Shown one piece after another: positions 46,949 through 56,776 of a stretch of DNA of 64,000 bases; the stretch's first letter is position 1; the number at the start of each line of letters is the position of its first letter. The notes under the pieces are model-generated. The model did no database searches. It worked only from the letters and a program-made list of their open reading frames with translations, and was not told where the DNA came from. The DNA lies in the NCBI GenBank assembly GCA_013215465.1, contig JABSOW010000010.1, positions 84,930 through 148,929 on the forward strand. The letters are read 5' to 3'. This DNA is from Colwellia sp. GTDB lineage: Bacteria; Pseudomonadota; Gammaproteobacteria; Enterobacterales; Alteromonadaceae. The translations under genes and the position numbers were made by a program.

Positions 46949-48748
46949 ATGATTAAATGGTTATTAACATTACTATTACCTTTGGTTGCAGCCTCACATA
47001 TTTTAGCGAGTGAAGTTAATGTTGACTCGTTAAAAGCAACATTAATAGAGCTTTCCCTAAATGATGCGGCGCGAATAGAGCCATTAGTTGAATTAGCAAA
47101 CTTTTATCTTTATCTCAACCCAAAAAAAACAGTACATTATGCGACACAGGCATTAGCCCTTTCTAAACGTCATAATAATATTTTCAATAAAGCAAAAACA
47201 TTACGTTTACTTGGACAAGCTGAAATGTATCAAGGCTTAAACCAAGAAGCTTTTGCTCATTTGAACCAAGCAATTGAAAGCGCAAATGCTAGCGAAAACT
47301 TTCATTTAATATCTGTTGCAAATAGAGCCATGGGCGTATTTTACGAACTTCTTATTGATCATGAAAATGCAATAAAATACTACATTGAAGCATTAAAATT
47401 TGCTAAGTTAGGCGATAAAAAAGAAGATTTAGCGATGGTTTTTAATAACCTAGGGAATGTGTTGAATTCTCAAAATGACCATATAAATGCTGCTAAATAT
47501 TTTGAACAATCAATAGACATTAATACAGAACTCAATGACATTGAAATGAAAATGAATGCTTCTGTTGGCTTAAGTGTATCCTTCTTAAAATCAGGAAAAT
47601 TGCTCAAAGCACAAAGTTTACTAGAAAAAGTTATAAGTAAACCGTCTCTTATCAGTGACTTTACCTTTAGTGAAGCATCGGTCAATTTGGCTCATGTGTA
47701 TAAGCTGTCAAAAGAGTTTTCCTCAGCTAAGTCCCTCTATAAATTTGTTATCAACGATGAAAAGGGCAGCGCTTATCCACCTGCTGTTGCCGCTGCATAT
47801 TTAGGCTTAGGTGAAATTTTGATTCAAACGAACCAAATAAAAGAAGCCGTTGATATATACCAAAAGGGTATCATTGAAGTGAAAGATAAAATATCAGTGG
47901 AAAGTGAAATGGCACTGTATGAGAATTTAGCTAAATTAGAGTTAAGCCAGGGAAATTTTGAAGCAGCTGCAACAATTCAATCAGAATACATTGAGAGAAG
48001 AAATCAAATTCAACCTTTAATGCAAGAAGGTATTGTTCAAAAATTAGAAAACCAATTACAAATGGAACGAGATTACATAAAACTGCAAAATCAATTACTT
48101 ATTAGTGAACGAGAATCTCGACACTCTTCCTTATACTTATTTGCTGTTATTGTTTTTTCACTGATCAGTTTAGTTTTATTCCTCATATTGATGCTAAGAA
48201 AACAAGTGATCTCTCGTTTAGAAGCCACCAACATAACATTAAAAAAAGCCTCTGAAACCGATCCTTTAACTGGTATTGGAAATCGACGTTTTCTTGAAAA
48301 TAAAATCAACTCATTTAAAGGGAAAGATATTCAAATGGCTTTCTTATTGCTCGATATCGACCACTTTAAAGATATTAATGACAATTTTGGTCACGATGCC
48401 GGTGATGTGATCCTAGTAGCAATTGCAGATACGATTAAAAGACTCTGTCGCAAGGATGACCTACTTGCCCGTATAGGTGGAGAAGAATTTGTTATTTTGA
48501 ATATGAACAGCAATGAAGAGTCTGCTTATTTATTTGCTGAAAGAGTAAGAGTTTGTGTTGAAGGTCTGGCAAGATCCTTTGAAGCAACAGTCACAACAAG
48601 TATCGGTGTAGCTTTAGGCAATATGAAAAAAGCTAGTTATGATGATCTGTACAAACAAGCTGATATTGCACTTTACTCAGCTAAAGACCAAGGACGTAAT
48701 AAAGTACTATTGTACTCAAAACAAAATGCCCTCAGAATGATTAAATAA
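46949..48748 (+). CDS. TPR-repeat diguanylate cyclase (GGDEF)
   Basis: A 599-aa sensor enzyme. A signal peptide (MIKWLLTLLLPLVAASHILA) exports a TPR array of about 370 residues (repeats such as ALALSKRHNN, AIKYYIEALKFAKLGD, AAKYFEQSIDIN). A coiled coil and one membrane helix (about 393-415, SLYLFAVIVFSLISLVLFLI) lead to a cytoplasmic GGDEF domain with the active motif GGEEF and an upstream RKDD matching the RxxD inhibitory site. It should make c-di-GMP in response to periplasmic signals. AAAAGG 6 bases ahead fixes the start; a 43-codon upstream extension lies in the MITE and is spurious. Confidence 0.9.
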   Translation: MIKWLLTLLLPLVAASHILASEVNVDSLKATLIELSLNDAARIEPLVELANFYLYLNPKKTVHYATQALALSKRHNNIFNKAKTLRLLGQAEMYQGLNQEAFAHLNQAIESANASENFHLISVANRAMGVFYELLIDHENAIKYYIEALKFAKLGDKKEDLAMVFNNLGNVLNSQNDHINAAKYFEQSIDINTELNDIEMKMNASVGLSVSFLKSGKLLKAQSLLEKVISKPSLISDFTFSEASVNLAHVYKLSKEFSSAKSLYKFVINDEKGSAYPPAVAAAYLGLGEILIQTNQIKEAVDIYQKGIIEVKDKISVESEMALYENLAKLELSQGNFEAAATIQSEYIERRNQIQPLMQEGIVQKLENQLQMERDYIKLQNQLLISERESRHSSLYLFAVIVFSLISLVLFLILMLRKQVISRLEATNITLKKASETDPLTGIGNRRFLENKINSFKGKDIQMAFLLLDIDHFKDINDNFGHDAGDVILVAIADTIKRLCRKDDLLARIGGEEFVILNMNSNEESAYLFAERVRVCVEGLARSFEATVTTSIGVALGNMKKASYDDLYKQADIALYSAKDQGRNKVLLYSKQNALRMIK

Positions 48749-48774
48749 TTTTTTTTTGGAGCTCCCGCTTTTAA

Positions 48775-49119
48775 ATAAAGATAAAACTGCGCAATGATTT
48801 ACTATCATCTCAAATAAAACATCAATGTGATGATATTGAGCAAGCGCTAGCTAAATTAAAAACAAAACCAATAGACGCGGTAATTTTTGTCGGTACTTAT
48901 CAACCTTTCAGTCATTTAATTAACTTGGCTTACCAACAAGGCATCAGACCTCTATTTACCAGCTTATCCTTCATTGGTAGCCAAAGTGCTTTTACACACT
49001 TAAAGTACCCAAGTAAAGTCATGATAAGTGAAGTTATGCCTGATCCAAACTTATGCGAATGGCAACTTTGTCAAAATTTCTTAATTGATATAAATAAAGC
49101 GGGTATATTTTTCATTTAG
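48775..49119 (+). pseudogene. Periplasmic binding-protein (Peripla_BP_6-like) relic
   Basis: About 114 codons reading LLSSQIKHQCDDIEQALAKL...PIDAVIFVGTYQPFSHLINL, then AYQQGIRPLFTSLSFIGSQS match the second lobe of an LIV-type binding domain, as found in extracellular sensors. There is a stop upstream and no start, and the frame ends in IFFI. It is a fragment left between the cyclase and the serine hydrolase gene. It is unrelated in position to the importer operon on the left. Confidence 0.65.
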
Positions 49120-49231
49120 TGATGTAGCAACAAATGAAATACAACAACCTATAAGCCTGTCTACTATCGCAATGAATCGGATCATATTTAATACTCTAGT
49201 CATTACTAGCATATACCAAGGAAATGAAATT

Positions 49232-50425
49232 GTGAAAAAAACAATAAAATCAATAGGTAAGTCGATAGGAAAATTGAGCGTTGTGCTTTTAAGCATGGGG
49301 TTATTCGCTTGTGGTAACACCGAACAACCGCAAGTTGATTTAACAAAATTACCAGAGGATATCGGCCAAACAGGCGATGGTCTGCTTAAGGATAATTTAG
49401 AAGCCATTAGACGTGCTTACAATCTTCCCGCGGTGTCAGCAATGATAATCAAAGGCAATGAAGTACTTGAAATGGATATTGCCGGATTTAGAGATGCAAA
49501 CCAACTTGATGAAATAACGATTGATGATCGATGGCATATAGGATCATTAACAAAATCAATGACAGCAACAATAGCGGCTAGGTTAGTTGAACAAGGCTTA
49601 ATATCCTTTCAATCAACCGTTAGCGAAATATTTCCAGAATTAGTTGGTGACATCAAGCCCATCTATGAGGAAGTGACGTTAGCTGAACTGCTGTCTAGCA
49701 CATCAGGATTAAGACGAGATCTACCTGGTAGTTGGGGCAACGAGTGGAAAAACAGAGCAGACTCCTTGATTGAGCAACGTCAGCAATGGACACGTAAAAT
49801 GCTTAACACTCGCCCTGAAACTGAACGCGGCAAGCATTTATATAGCAACGGTGGCTACACTATTGCTGGCCATATGCTTGAAAAAGTAACCGGTGTTGCT
49901 TGGGAAACACTGGTTCAAGATGAGTTGTTTTCACCATTGAATATGAATAATACCGGATTTGGTCCACCAAATTTCGACCAATCTGCTGCTCAAATTAGTG
50001 GACACTATTATAGCAATGGTAGTTGGCATGCTCGTAAACCTTCAGACGGCGTATATGTTCCGTTTGTTATGGGTCCAGCGGGAACGATTAATGCCGATTT
50101 AACTTCATTAGCGAAGTATTTAATGGCACACCTTAGCGGAGCAAGAGGTAATAACAACATTATTTCAGCAAACTCATATCAAATACTACATGAGGCGGTA
50201 GATGCTGATTATGCAATGGGCTGGGGAGCCTTTAATGTTGAATGGACAAGTGGAAAAGTACTGACTCATGGGGGTTCAAATAGTTTTTGGTTAGCAGAGT
50301 GGCTAATTGTTCCTGAAGAGAATTTTGCTGTGATGGTAATTTTCAATGCTGCTGGAGAAAATGTTTCTCAAGCCCAAGGAAAAGTAATGGGTATGATGAT
50401 CGACCGTTACGGAGCTACTCTGTAA
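49232..50425 (+). CDS. Class C beta-lactamase-fold serine hydrolase lipoprotein
   Basis: A 397-aa protein. I start at GTG 49232 (AAGGA 9 bases ahead), which gives a lipoprotein signal ending in MGLFACGN. The catalytic set of the beta-lactamase/DD-peptidase/esterase fold is present: SLTK (Ser-x-x-Lys) after RWHIG, YSNGGY (Tyr-x-Asn) and THGGS (the K/H-x-G box). Family members are esterases, D-aminopeptidases or carboxypeptidase-like enzymes; true beta-lactamase activity is not implied. A lipid-anchored, periplasmic position is expected. Alone in its transcription unit. Confidence 0.88.
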   Translation: MKKTIKSIGKSIGKLSVVLLSMGLFACGNTEQPQVDLTKLPEDIGQTGDGLLKDNLEAIRRAYNLPAVSAMIIKGNEVLEMDIAGFRDANQLDEITIDDRWHIGSLTKSMTATIAARLVEQGLISFQSTVSEIFPELVGDIKPIYEEVTLAELLSSTSGLRRDLPGSWGNEWKNRADSLIEQRQQWTRKMLNTRPETERGKHLYSNGGYTIAGHMLEKVTGVAWETLVQDELFSPLNMNNTGFGPPNFDQSAAQISGHYYSNGSWHARKPSDGVYVPFVMGPAGTINADLTSLAKYLMAHLSGARGNNNIISANSYQILHEAVDADYAMGWGAFNVEWTSGKVLTHGGSNSFWLAEWLIVPEENFAVMVIFNAAGENVSQAQGKVMGMMIDRYGATL

Positions 50426-50474
50426 TATTACCCTGCATTATGGTCTTTGCAAGCGCGGCAAACACCACGAGAAT

Positions 50475-52241
50475 TTAAGCGGCATTGCTGTTATTTTTTT
50501 CTGAATAAATAAACGAATTATCAATATTACTTCTACGGCAAATAAATAAGCTATTGCCGTTAAGTTTTTTAGCTTCAGATTTCGCTTTTGAGGCAAGATC
50601 AGCAATTTGATGATATGAATGATTACTAGCTTTATCGAGTTTAATTACCCCAATAGCTAAGCTTACTAAGGGGTTAAAAACTTTTTCGCCACTGCGGTTG
50701 ATGGCATAATAGCCTAGCTGTTGTTGATGCTCTTTACTGATAAAGGATAAACTCTGCTCCGCAAACTCCTTTAAAATAGCATGACATATTTGTTCAAAAT
50801 TATTTTTCTTGAACATCACAATAAAATCATCCCCCCCTATATGGCCCACAAAACAATTTTTATTATTGGTATTGAGCATTACACAATTTGCCAAGGTTTT
50901 TAATAATAGATCGCCATTGGCGTAACCATAAATGTCATTAAAGGGTTTAAAATGGTTTAGATCAAGGTAGGCCAAGTAAAAACTTTGCTGTTTACTGAGC
51001 ATATCGTCTATTTCTTTTTCAATCAGCACATTGCCCGGCAAGCCCGTTAATGGGTTTGCATAACGTGCCTGCTCTAATTTTGAATCAGTAATGCTTTTTA
51101 ACAAATCTCGTGGCGAAACAATGCCTAAATACTTGCCCCCTTCCACAACAATAGAGGCTTGGGTGAATTCTGAATTTTCGCGGGCGGTAAGTAAGGCACT
51201 CACTTGCTCTAATGGCATCAAGTGTTCAATAATCATTGGCTGGTTTGACATAATATCGCACGCTGATTTTTTAGAAAATAAGGCTCGGCCATAAATATCA
51301 GAATACGACTCCATAAGCTCATTTCGATAAACCATACCGATAGGCTTAACGCCATCGAGTACAGGTATCGCATCGACTTTTGGGTTATTACTAAAAATAT
51401 AGTAAGCATCATCGGCATTTTGAGTAAAATCTATTGTTACTGTTTTTTCAGCCAATAAAGCGATAGTGCCTAGCCTATAATCTTCTTCAGGTTTTGCGCT
51501 AATATCTAGTTTCGGGTAATCACTTCGAGGAATTTCTGTTGGACGAGCAAGAAAATAGCCTTGTGCGTACACCATGCCTAATTCACGTAGCAGCTCAAAC
51601 TCAGCTCTGGTTTCTATTCCCTCGGCAATTACTTGGGCATTTGAAATGCGACCTAACTCAAAGAGTATTTTTAGAAATTCTCGTTTCATCATATCTTGAT
51701 CACATTGGTCAATAAAATAGCGATCAATCTTAACAATCTCTGGCCGCAATGAGCTCCACTGCTTTAGCCCTGAATAACCGACCCCCAAATCATCGATGGC
51801 AATATCAAAACCAAATTGTCGGTATTTATTAAGCGCCGTTTGTAAAGAATTATTATTGGGAAAGGGTGACTTTTCACTTATTTCTAACACCACTTGTTGC
51901 GGAGATAAACCTGATTTTTTAACCAGTTTAATGGTTTCATCATAGGGGTGATCTTTATCTAGCATCACCTTAAGACAAATGTTGATAAATAATTTACCCG
52001 AGAGCTTTAGTTCAACAAATCGAGTAATGGCTTTTTCACGACATAGTAGGTCTAATTCAGCCAGTAAATTGTGTTGTTCCGCGGCTTTAAATAATGCTTC
52101 AGGTGAATATAAGTCGCTATTTTTTTTGCCGCGAGTTAATGCTTCGTAACCAATAATAGTTTCGCGCTCAATATCGAAAATAGGTTGAAATACTGTCGTT
52201 ATAAGCTTGTTAGATATTATAAATTGGATAGTAGCTTTCAT
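50475..52241 (-). CDS. EAL-CBS-GGDEF c-di-GMP turnover protein
   Basis: A 588-aa soluble protein. The N-terminal EAL domain has GYEALTRG, LFINIC, LEISEK, DDLGVGYSGL and AEGIET, so the phosphodiesterase residues look mostly intact. A central CBS-like pair spans about 255-385 (IPVLDGVKPIGMVYRNELME and ASIVVEGGKYLGIVSPRDLL). The C-terminal GGDEF domain has GHIGGDDFIVMF, a GGDDF variant that may be weak or inactive. This EAL-first order with CBS is a known marine and Pseudomonas layout. It probably degrades c-di-GMP in response to nucleotide binding at CBS. Confidence 0.9.
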   Translation of the reverse strand: MKATIQFIISNKLITTVFQPIFDIERETIIGYEALTRGKKNSDLYSPEALFKAAEQHNLLAELDLLCREKAITRFVELKLSGKLFINICLKVMLDKDHPYDETIKLVKKSGLSPQQVVLEISEKSPFPNNNSLQTALNKYRQFGFDIAIDDLGVGYSGLKQWSSLRPEIVKIDRYFIDQCDQDMMKREFLKILFELGRISNAQVIAEGIETRAEFELLRELGMVYAQGYFLARPTEIPRSDYPKLDISAKPEEDYRLGTIALLAEKTVTIDFTQNADDAYYIFSNNPKVDAIPVLDGVKPIGMVYRNELMESYSDIYGRALFSKKSACDIMSNQPMIIEHLMPLEQVSALLTARENSEFTQASIVVEGGKYLGIVSPRDLLKSITDSKLEQARYANPLTGLPGNVLIEKEIDDMLSKQQSFYLAYLDLNHFKPFNDIYGYANGDLLLKTLANCVMLNTNNKNCFVGHIGGDDFIVMFKKNNFEQICHAILKEFAEQSLSFISKEHQQQLGYYAINRSGEKVFNPLVSLAIGVIKLDKASNHSYHQIADLASKAKSEAKKLNGNSLFICRRSNIDNSFIYSEKNNSNAA

Positions 52242-52308
52242 AAAGTTATCTTATTATTCATTATGAAACAACTTTAATGCTTTAATGTGATAGTTTTATG
52301 AAAAAAGG

Positions 52309-52340
52309 CTGCTAATGATTATTATCATTTACATTAGCAG
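52309..52340. promoter_or_regulatory. 9-bp inverted repeat with Fur-box-like core
   Basis: CTGCTAATG and CATTAGCAG pair around ATTATTATCATTTA; the centre AATGATTATTATCATTT resembles a Fur box. It lies 68 bases upstream of the EAL-CBS-GGDEF start and 266 upstream of the kinase gene. On the minus strand a CCTTTTTTC follows, so a terminator is an alternative. The rest of 52242-52605 shows no gene. Confidence 0.35.
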
Positions 52341-52605
52341 TAAAAAAGACTAGCGGCGAAGGTCGCTAATACTTGACTAAAGACAGATGGAATAAAGATC
52401 ATCAATGCCAATTTATCGGGTGCTTGGCCAAGCCTATATTAGTGAGTGCATAGTACTTCAAAAAAAACGCCTTTATCTGGTATTATTTTATTGGTAATAT
52501 TCATTTTTGTTAAAGCATGCAGCTCTTAAGTTTAACTACTTATATTTTAAACACTTAAATTATAAAAATAATCAATAACAACCAACAGCCACTAACGAAT
52601 AGACA

Positions 52606-54399
52606 ATGAAAATAAAACGTAAAACTCTTTTTTGGAAGTTATATCCTTCCTTTTTAATTATTTCATTTATTTCATTACTTGCCATTGTAATGATTGCCCT
52701 TTGGTCATTTAAATCGTTCTATTATCAAGAACGTGCTATCGACTTAGAAATAAGAGCAAAAATATTAACGCCGGTGTTTTCTCGGCTTATTCAAGCGCGA
52801 GATTATCAAGAAATTCAACAAGCATCTCAACAGCTCGGTGATGAATCATTAACACGAATTACCATTATTTTACCTTCAGGGAGAATTATTGGTGATAATA
52901 AAAAAGATCCCGCCACCATGGACAATCATAAAAACCGCCCTGAAGTTGCCCAAGCAACACTGAACGGTAAAGGGTTGTCAATAAGGTATGGTCATACACT
53001 CGCGATAGACTCAATGTATTTTGCTATGCCAATAATTGCCCAAGGCAAAATTATTGGCATAATGAGAACATCAACCCCTTTGTATACGCTGCAAAATGCC
53101 TTATGGAGTATTTATTACAAGGTATCGTTAGGGTTTTTTATCCTGATTATAATTACCGCAGTTGCTAGCTGGTGGTTGTCTAAAGCATTAGTTAGGCCGT
53201 TGGAAATAATAAAAGTACAAGCACAACGATTAGCCCAAGGGGATTTTTCTAGCCGGGTGCAGTTAAGTTCAAACGACTCCCTTGAATCGGAACAATTAGG
53301 CCAAGCATTTAACGAAATTGCCATTCAGTTAAACCAACGTATTGAAACTATTATTAACCAAAGAAACGAACAAGAAGCGGTGTTTTCAAGCATGGTTGAA
53401 GGGGTAATTGCCGTTGACAGCAACGAAAAAATTATTCGTATTAACCAAGCAGCCTATAATATTTTAAAAATTTCAGAAAAAAATATTGAAGGCGTTAAGT
53501 TAAAAAATGTGATAGAAAATACTGAATTGCACAACCTTATTTTATTTGCTCTACAGCAAAATACGCCTGTGGGACAAGAAATTATTATTCATAATGACGC
53601 AGAACATGAACAAGTGTTATTTGCCCAATCAGCGCCTTTACTTGACATACATAAAAACAAATGTGGCACCCTGGTAGTTTTCAATGACATAACCAAATTG
53701 AAAGAGTTTGAATTACAAAGAAAAGAATTTGTTGCCAATGTATCGCACGAGCTTAGAACTCCGCTTACAGCGATTCAAGGCTTGTCTGAAACGCTAATAG
53801 AATTTCCAGATTTAGTTCAAGATAAAAGAGCTTATTTTATTGGTGTCATACACACCCATTCTATTCGTTTAGAAAGTATTATTGAAAACTTATTAACCTT
53901 ATCTAAAATAGAAAAAGAAACAGAGATTGATGAAATTAACCTAGTAGATGAGTCGATTACTTTAGCATTAAGCAACGCTATATTTCTTTGTAAAGACAAG
54001 GCGTTAAAAAGAAACATCGACATTATATTAAACAACGCCGAAGACATAATATTTAAGCATAACTCGTCATTAATAGAACAAGCAATTATTAACCTGCTAA
54101 ACAACGCGATTAAATACAGTGATGGTAACAGTGCAATAAATATTACCGTTGTTAAGCAAAATCATGATATTAAAATAAGCGTTGCAGATAAAGGCAGTGG
54201 TATTCCCGAAGAACATTTATCACGATTATTTGAACGTTTTTATCGTGTAGACAAAGCCCGCAGCAGACAATTAGGTGGTACGGGATTAGGTTTATCTATT
54301 GTTAAACATATTGCCTTAGCTCACAAAGGTACGGTAACCGTGAGCAGTGAAATAAATAAAGGCAGTATTTTTTCATTGATTTTACCGTTAGAAAATTAA
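52606..54399 (+). CDS. PhoR-like sensor histidine kinase
   Basis: A 597-aa membrane kinase. A membrane helix at about 12-35, a periplasmic region of about 130 residues, a second helix near 172-192 (GFFILIIITAVASWWL), then HAMP (KALVRPLEIIKVQAQRLAQG), PAS (FSSMVEGVIAVDSNEKIIRI) and HisKA (FVANVSHELRTPLTAIQ, with the phospho-His). The ATPase domain shows an N box (LLNNAIKY), ADKGSGIPEEH and GGTGLGLSIVKH. The HAMP-PAS-HisKA order matches PhoR, but no phoB-like regulator is adjacent, so it is an orphan here and its signal is unknown. The start is not backed by a clear ribosome-binding site. Confidence 0.87.
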   Translation: MKIKRKTLFWKLYPSFLIISFISLLAIVMIALWSFKSFYYQERAIDLEIRAKILTPVFSRLIQARDYQEIQQASQQLGDESLTRITIILPSGRIIGDNKKDPATMDNHKNRPEVAQATLNGKGLSIRYGHTLAIDSMYFAMPIIAQGKIIGIMRTSTPLYTLQNALWSIYYKVSLGFFILIIITAVASWWLSKALVRPLEIIKVQAQRLAQGDFSSRVQLSSNDSLESEQLGQAFNEIAIQLNQRIETIINQRNEQEAVFSSMVEGVIAVDSNEKIIRINQAAYNILKISEKNIEGVKLKNVIENTELHNLILFALQQNTPVGQEIIIHNDAEHEQVLFAQSAPLLDIHKNKCGTLVVFNDITKLKEFELQRKEFVANVSHELRTPLTAIQGLSETLIEFPDLVQDKRAYFIGVIHTHSIRLESIIENLLTLSKIEKETEIDEINLVDESITLALSNAIFLCKDKALKRNIDIILNNAEDIIFKHNSSLIEQAIINLLNNAIKYSDGNSAINITVVKQNHDIKISVADKGSGIPEEHLSRLFERFYRVDKARSRQLGGTGLGLSIVKHIALAHKGTVTVSSEINKGSIFSLILPLEN

Positions 54400-54415
54400 G
54401 TTAACGTTAACTTAA
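54396..54415. promoter_or_regulatory. 20-bp perfect palindrome at kinase 3' end
   Basis: TTAAGTTAACGTTAACTTAA overlaps the kinase stop codon and lies 53 bases before the carbonic anhydrase gene. With no loop it is more likely a protein-binding site than a terminator. Confidence 0.35.
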
Positions 54416-54467
54416 GCTAGATTAAACTAAATACATTAACTCAATATAAATATTAAGGTGCAAACAT

Positions 54468-54989
54468 ATGATCTATCAGTTAGGTAAACTTATTCCAACT
54501 ATTTCACCAAGTAGTTTTATCGCACCCAATGCCAGCGTTATTGGCAATGTAGAGGTATGTGACCATGCCAGTATTTGGTTTAATGTGGTGATCAGAGCCG
54601 ATTTAGCACAAGTTAAAATAGGAAAAAACTCAAATGTTCAAGATGGCTCTATTTTGCATGTTGATGAGGGCTTTCCCATTATCATTGCTGAAAATGTCAC
54701 TATTGGTCATAAAGTGATGTTACACGGCTGCACTATAGATGAAGGCAGTTTAATTGGCATGAATGCCGTGGTGTTAAATGGTGCCAAAATTGGTAAAAAC
54801 TGTTTAGTGGGTGCTAATGCTTTAGTGACAGAAAACATGATCATTCCTGATGGGAGTTTAGTATTAGGCTCACCAGCAAAAGTGGTGAAACAACTCGATG
54901 ACAAAGCCAAGGTAATGCTCGCTAGAGGTGCCGCTCATTATATTCATAGCAGTAATCAATATAAGACCGAGCTAAAACAAATTGGCTAA
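54468..54989 (+). CDS. Gamma-carbonic anhydrase family protein
   Basis: A 173-aa left-handed beta-helix protein with hexapeptide repeats (e.g. VIGNVEVCDHASIW, IGKNSNVQDGSILHVD). The zinc-binding histidines lie in SILHVD (His-x), ENVTIGHKVMLHGC (two His), and the Arg-Asp pair in VIRADLAQVKIG. This is the YrdA/PaaY group; some members hydrate CO2, others act on thioesters. AAGGTG 8 bases upstream supports the start. Cytoplasmic, probably trimeric. Confidence 0.9.
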   Translation: MIYQLGKLIPTISPSSFIAPNASVIGNVEVCDHASIWFNVVIRADLAQVKIGKNSNVQDGSILHVDEGFPIIIAENVTIGHKVMLHGCTIDEGSLIGMNAVVLNGAKIGKNCLVGANALVTENMIIPDGSLVLGSPAKVVKQLDDKAKVMLARGAAHYIHSSNQYKTELKQIG

Positions 54990-55029
54990 TAAATTACTCG
55001 TTACTATAGACGTACTTAATTGAAAGGGA

Positions 55030-55074
55030 TTACACGCTATAGAGTAGGAACGTCCCCTGCTCTATAGCGTGTAA
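55030..55074. terminator. Bidirectional terminator between convergent genes
   Basis: A perfect 15-bp stem (TTACACGCTATAGAG / CTCTATAGCGTGTAA) with a 15-base loop lies between the 3' ends of the carbonic anhydrase gene and the 105-aa gene. T-runs are short on both sides. Confidence 0.65.
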
Positions 55075-55078
55075 ATAA

Positions 55079-55396
55079 CTATCGACTAACTAATCTCTTG
55101 ATAGCAGGTATCTCAAATATGCTATCTTCATTGCCATTTTTTACTGCCTTCTTTAGTGCGGAAATAGCGGCCTTACGTACCTTGCGCTGCTCATTAGTTA
55201 CACCAAAAACAGACAAGTGAGCATCATCCATTAACTGGATCGCTTCCGCTCTGGTGATAACCTGTAAAAATTCACCCGCATTAATAAAGCCCTGCACTCT
55301 ATGCTTAAGCCCAGTATCAAGTTTGTTTTTGTGCAATAACTGAAAGTAGCCAGTTAACTGTTGAGAACATTCATGCTTAAAATTTTCTTTGTTCAA
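55079..55396 (-). CDS. Small hypothetical protein
   Basis: A 105-aa basic helical protein (MNKENFKHECSQQLTGYFQL...). The start codon is TTG with AAGGA 9 bases upstream. The region ITRAEAIQLMDDAHLSVFGV followed by a basic helix (RKVRKAAISALKKAVKNG) suggests nucleic-acid contact, but I recognise no family. Monocistronic. The 290 bases upstream hold no gene. Confidence 0.55.
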   Translation of the reverse strand: MNKENFKHECSQQLTGYFQLLHKNKLDTGLKHRVQGFINAGEFLQVITRAEAIQLMDDAHLSVFGVTNEQRKVRKAAISALKKAVKNGNEDSIFEIPAIKRLVSR

Positions 55397-55685
55397 AGTA
55401 TAATATCCTTATTATTTACCTACCAGAAAAAATAAAAGAAATTGTCTCTTACATTATTTAATTAAATATCCTTGATGAAACAAAGCAACTAATCCGTATT
55501 TACCATAATTATCCATATTTTCTCCATTTCAGCTTAATAAGTAATGATAACCTCAAAACTATGAGGTATATTTTGATTAGCAAAACGATAGCATGATAAT
55601 TCTAAAAGTAAAACTTAACCCGTTAACTTAAAAGCATTTTAAAGGAATAAAAAGGGCAGTTTTTGATAATGATGACCGATCACAC

Positions 55686-56222
55686 TTAACTTGGGTTAAT
55701 ATCTTTTCCGAAGCCAGTTTTACAAAAAATGACTACATTAAAGTTATCAGCATCATTACTATCACTTTGTACGCCTGTATCAGCAATAAAATTTGTTGAA
55801 AAAATATTACTGGTTGCTACATACTCTAGCGCCGCGGCATTAAAATGCACCCTAAAAGATAAGCCTGTTAATAACATGCGGTCATCAGTAGCTGAATAGT
55901 TTAAGTAAGTATAAACTCGCGACCTGCCTGCACTAATATATTTGTTGAGTCGCTGTGATTTGTTGATGTTCACTGGTACTTGATGAGGAATCATTGATAT
56001 CGGTTGCCGCTAAATACTCAACTAAATTAGAGTGACCATCACCATCTAGATCTAAAGTGGCGTCACTGGCATCTTTAGAATTTAAACCATGGGAAAATTC
56101 ATAATCATCAGGAATACCATCATTATCGTTACCGGCAATATCACCAATGCCATCGCCGTCTGTATCGGCTAAATAAATATCAGTACCTAACTCAAATTCA
56201 GCTATATTAGTTAAACCGAAAG
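55686..56222 (-). pseudogene. Thrombospondin type 3 repeat surface protein relic
   Basis: Two frames joined by a shift. First come calcium-binding repeats (LADTDGDGIGDIAGNDNDGI, DDYEFSHGLNS, DLDGDGHSNLVEY), then after a stop near 55955 a beta-rich segment (MLLTGLSFRVHFNAAALEYV) to a stop at 55686. Such proteins are large secreted or surface adhesins. Only the C-terminal 180 codons remain, frameshifted and without a start. Confidence 0.75.
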
Positions 56223-56390
56223 CGCACTTTAAGTATGCGACTTTGAAGCAACTAATGTTAATAACAACAATATCACTGCTTACTTTTTTTCATTTTAAAT
56301 TTGTTATTCCTGATAAAATAGTGTAATTATTAGACAATACACTTATAAATAAAATTAATTTTAAAGTATCAAAGCACAAGGAACTATGTG

Positions 56391-56768
56391 ATGGAAATCA
56401 ATATTAATAGCTTATTACTTACCAATGATGAGTTGTCTGATCTAGTGAATGAAATGAAATATTTCATTGAAGATGAAACAGATGCCACTGTTAATTTTCT
56501 TAAGCCATCTGATGCTCAACTCATTAACTCATCTGATAAAAATAAAACAAAAGGTGAACCTATAACCCTAGGAGCCTTAACGATAACATTTATTTCTAGC
56601 GGTGCTATGGTCGCATTTTTTGAAATTTTTAAGACCTATTTTGCTCGTGAGCCTTCGCTAGAGATTGAAATTACAAAAAACGATGGAACCAAAATAAAAT
56701 TAAATGCGAAGAATGTAGATGACACTCAAATTAAAGAAGCATTCAAATTTATTAACGAAAATCAATAG
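56391..56768 (+). CDS. EACC1-type effector-associated adaptor
   Basis: A 125-aa protein that matches the effector-associated constant component EACC1: a helical N-terminal part, a hydrophobic segment LGALTITFISSGAMVAFFEI (about 65-84), then FAREPSLEIEITKNDGTKIK, the beta hairpin that typifies this family. EACC1 proteins are constant partners of variable effectors (often peptidases) in bacterial conflict systems, thought to relay an invasion signal. AAGGA 8 bases ahead favours this ATG over the GTG one codon earlier. It ends 8 bases before the caspase gene, forming a two-gene operon. Confidence 0.8.
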   Translation: MEININSLLLTNDELSDLVNEMKYFIEDETDATVNFLKPSDAQLINSSDKNKTKGEPITLGALTITFISSGAMVAFFEIFKTYFAREPSLEIEITKNDGTKIKLNAKNVDDTQIKEAFKFINENQ

Positions 56769-56776
56769 GTATATAT

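Noticed and set aside
52606..54399. A phoB-phoR pair
   Set aside because: The kinase resembles PhoR, but the gap upstream has no response regulator and the downstream gene is a carbonic anhydrase.
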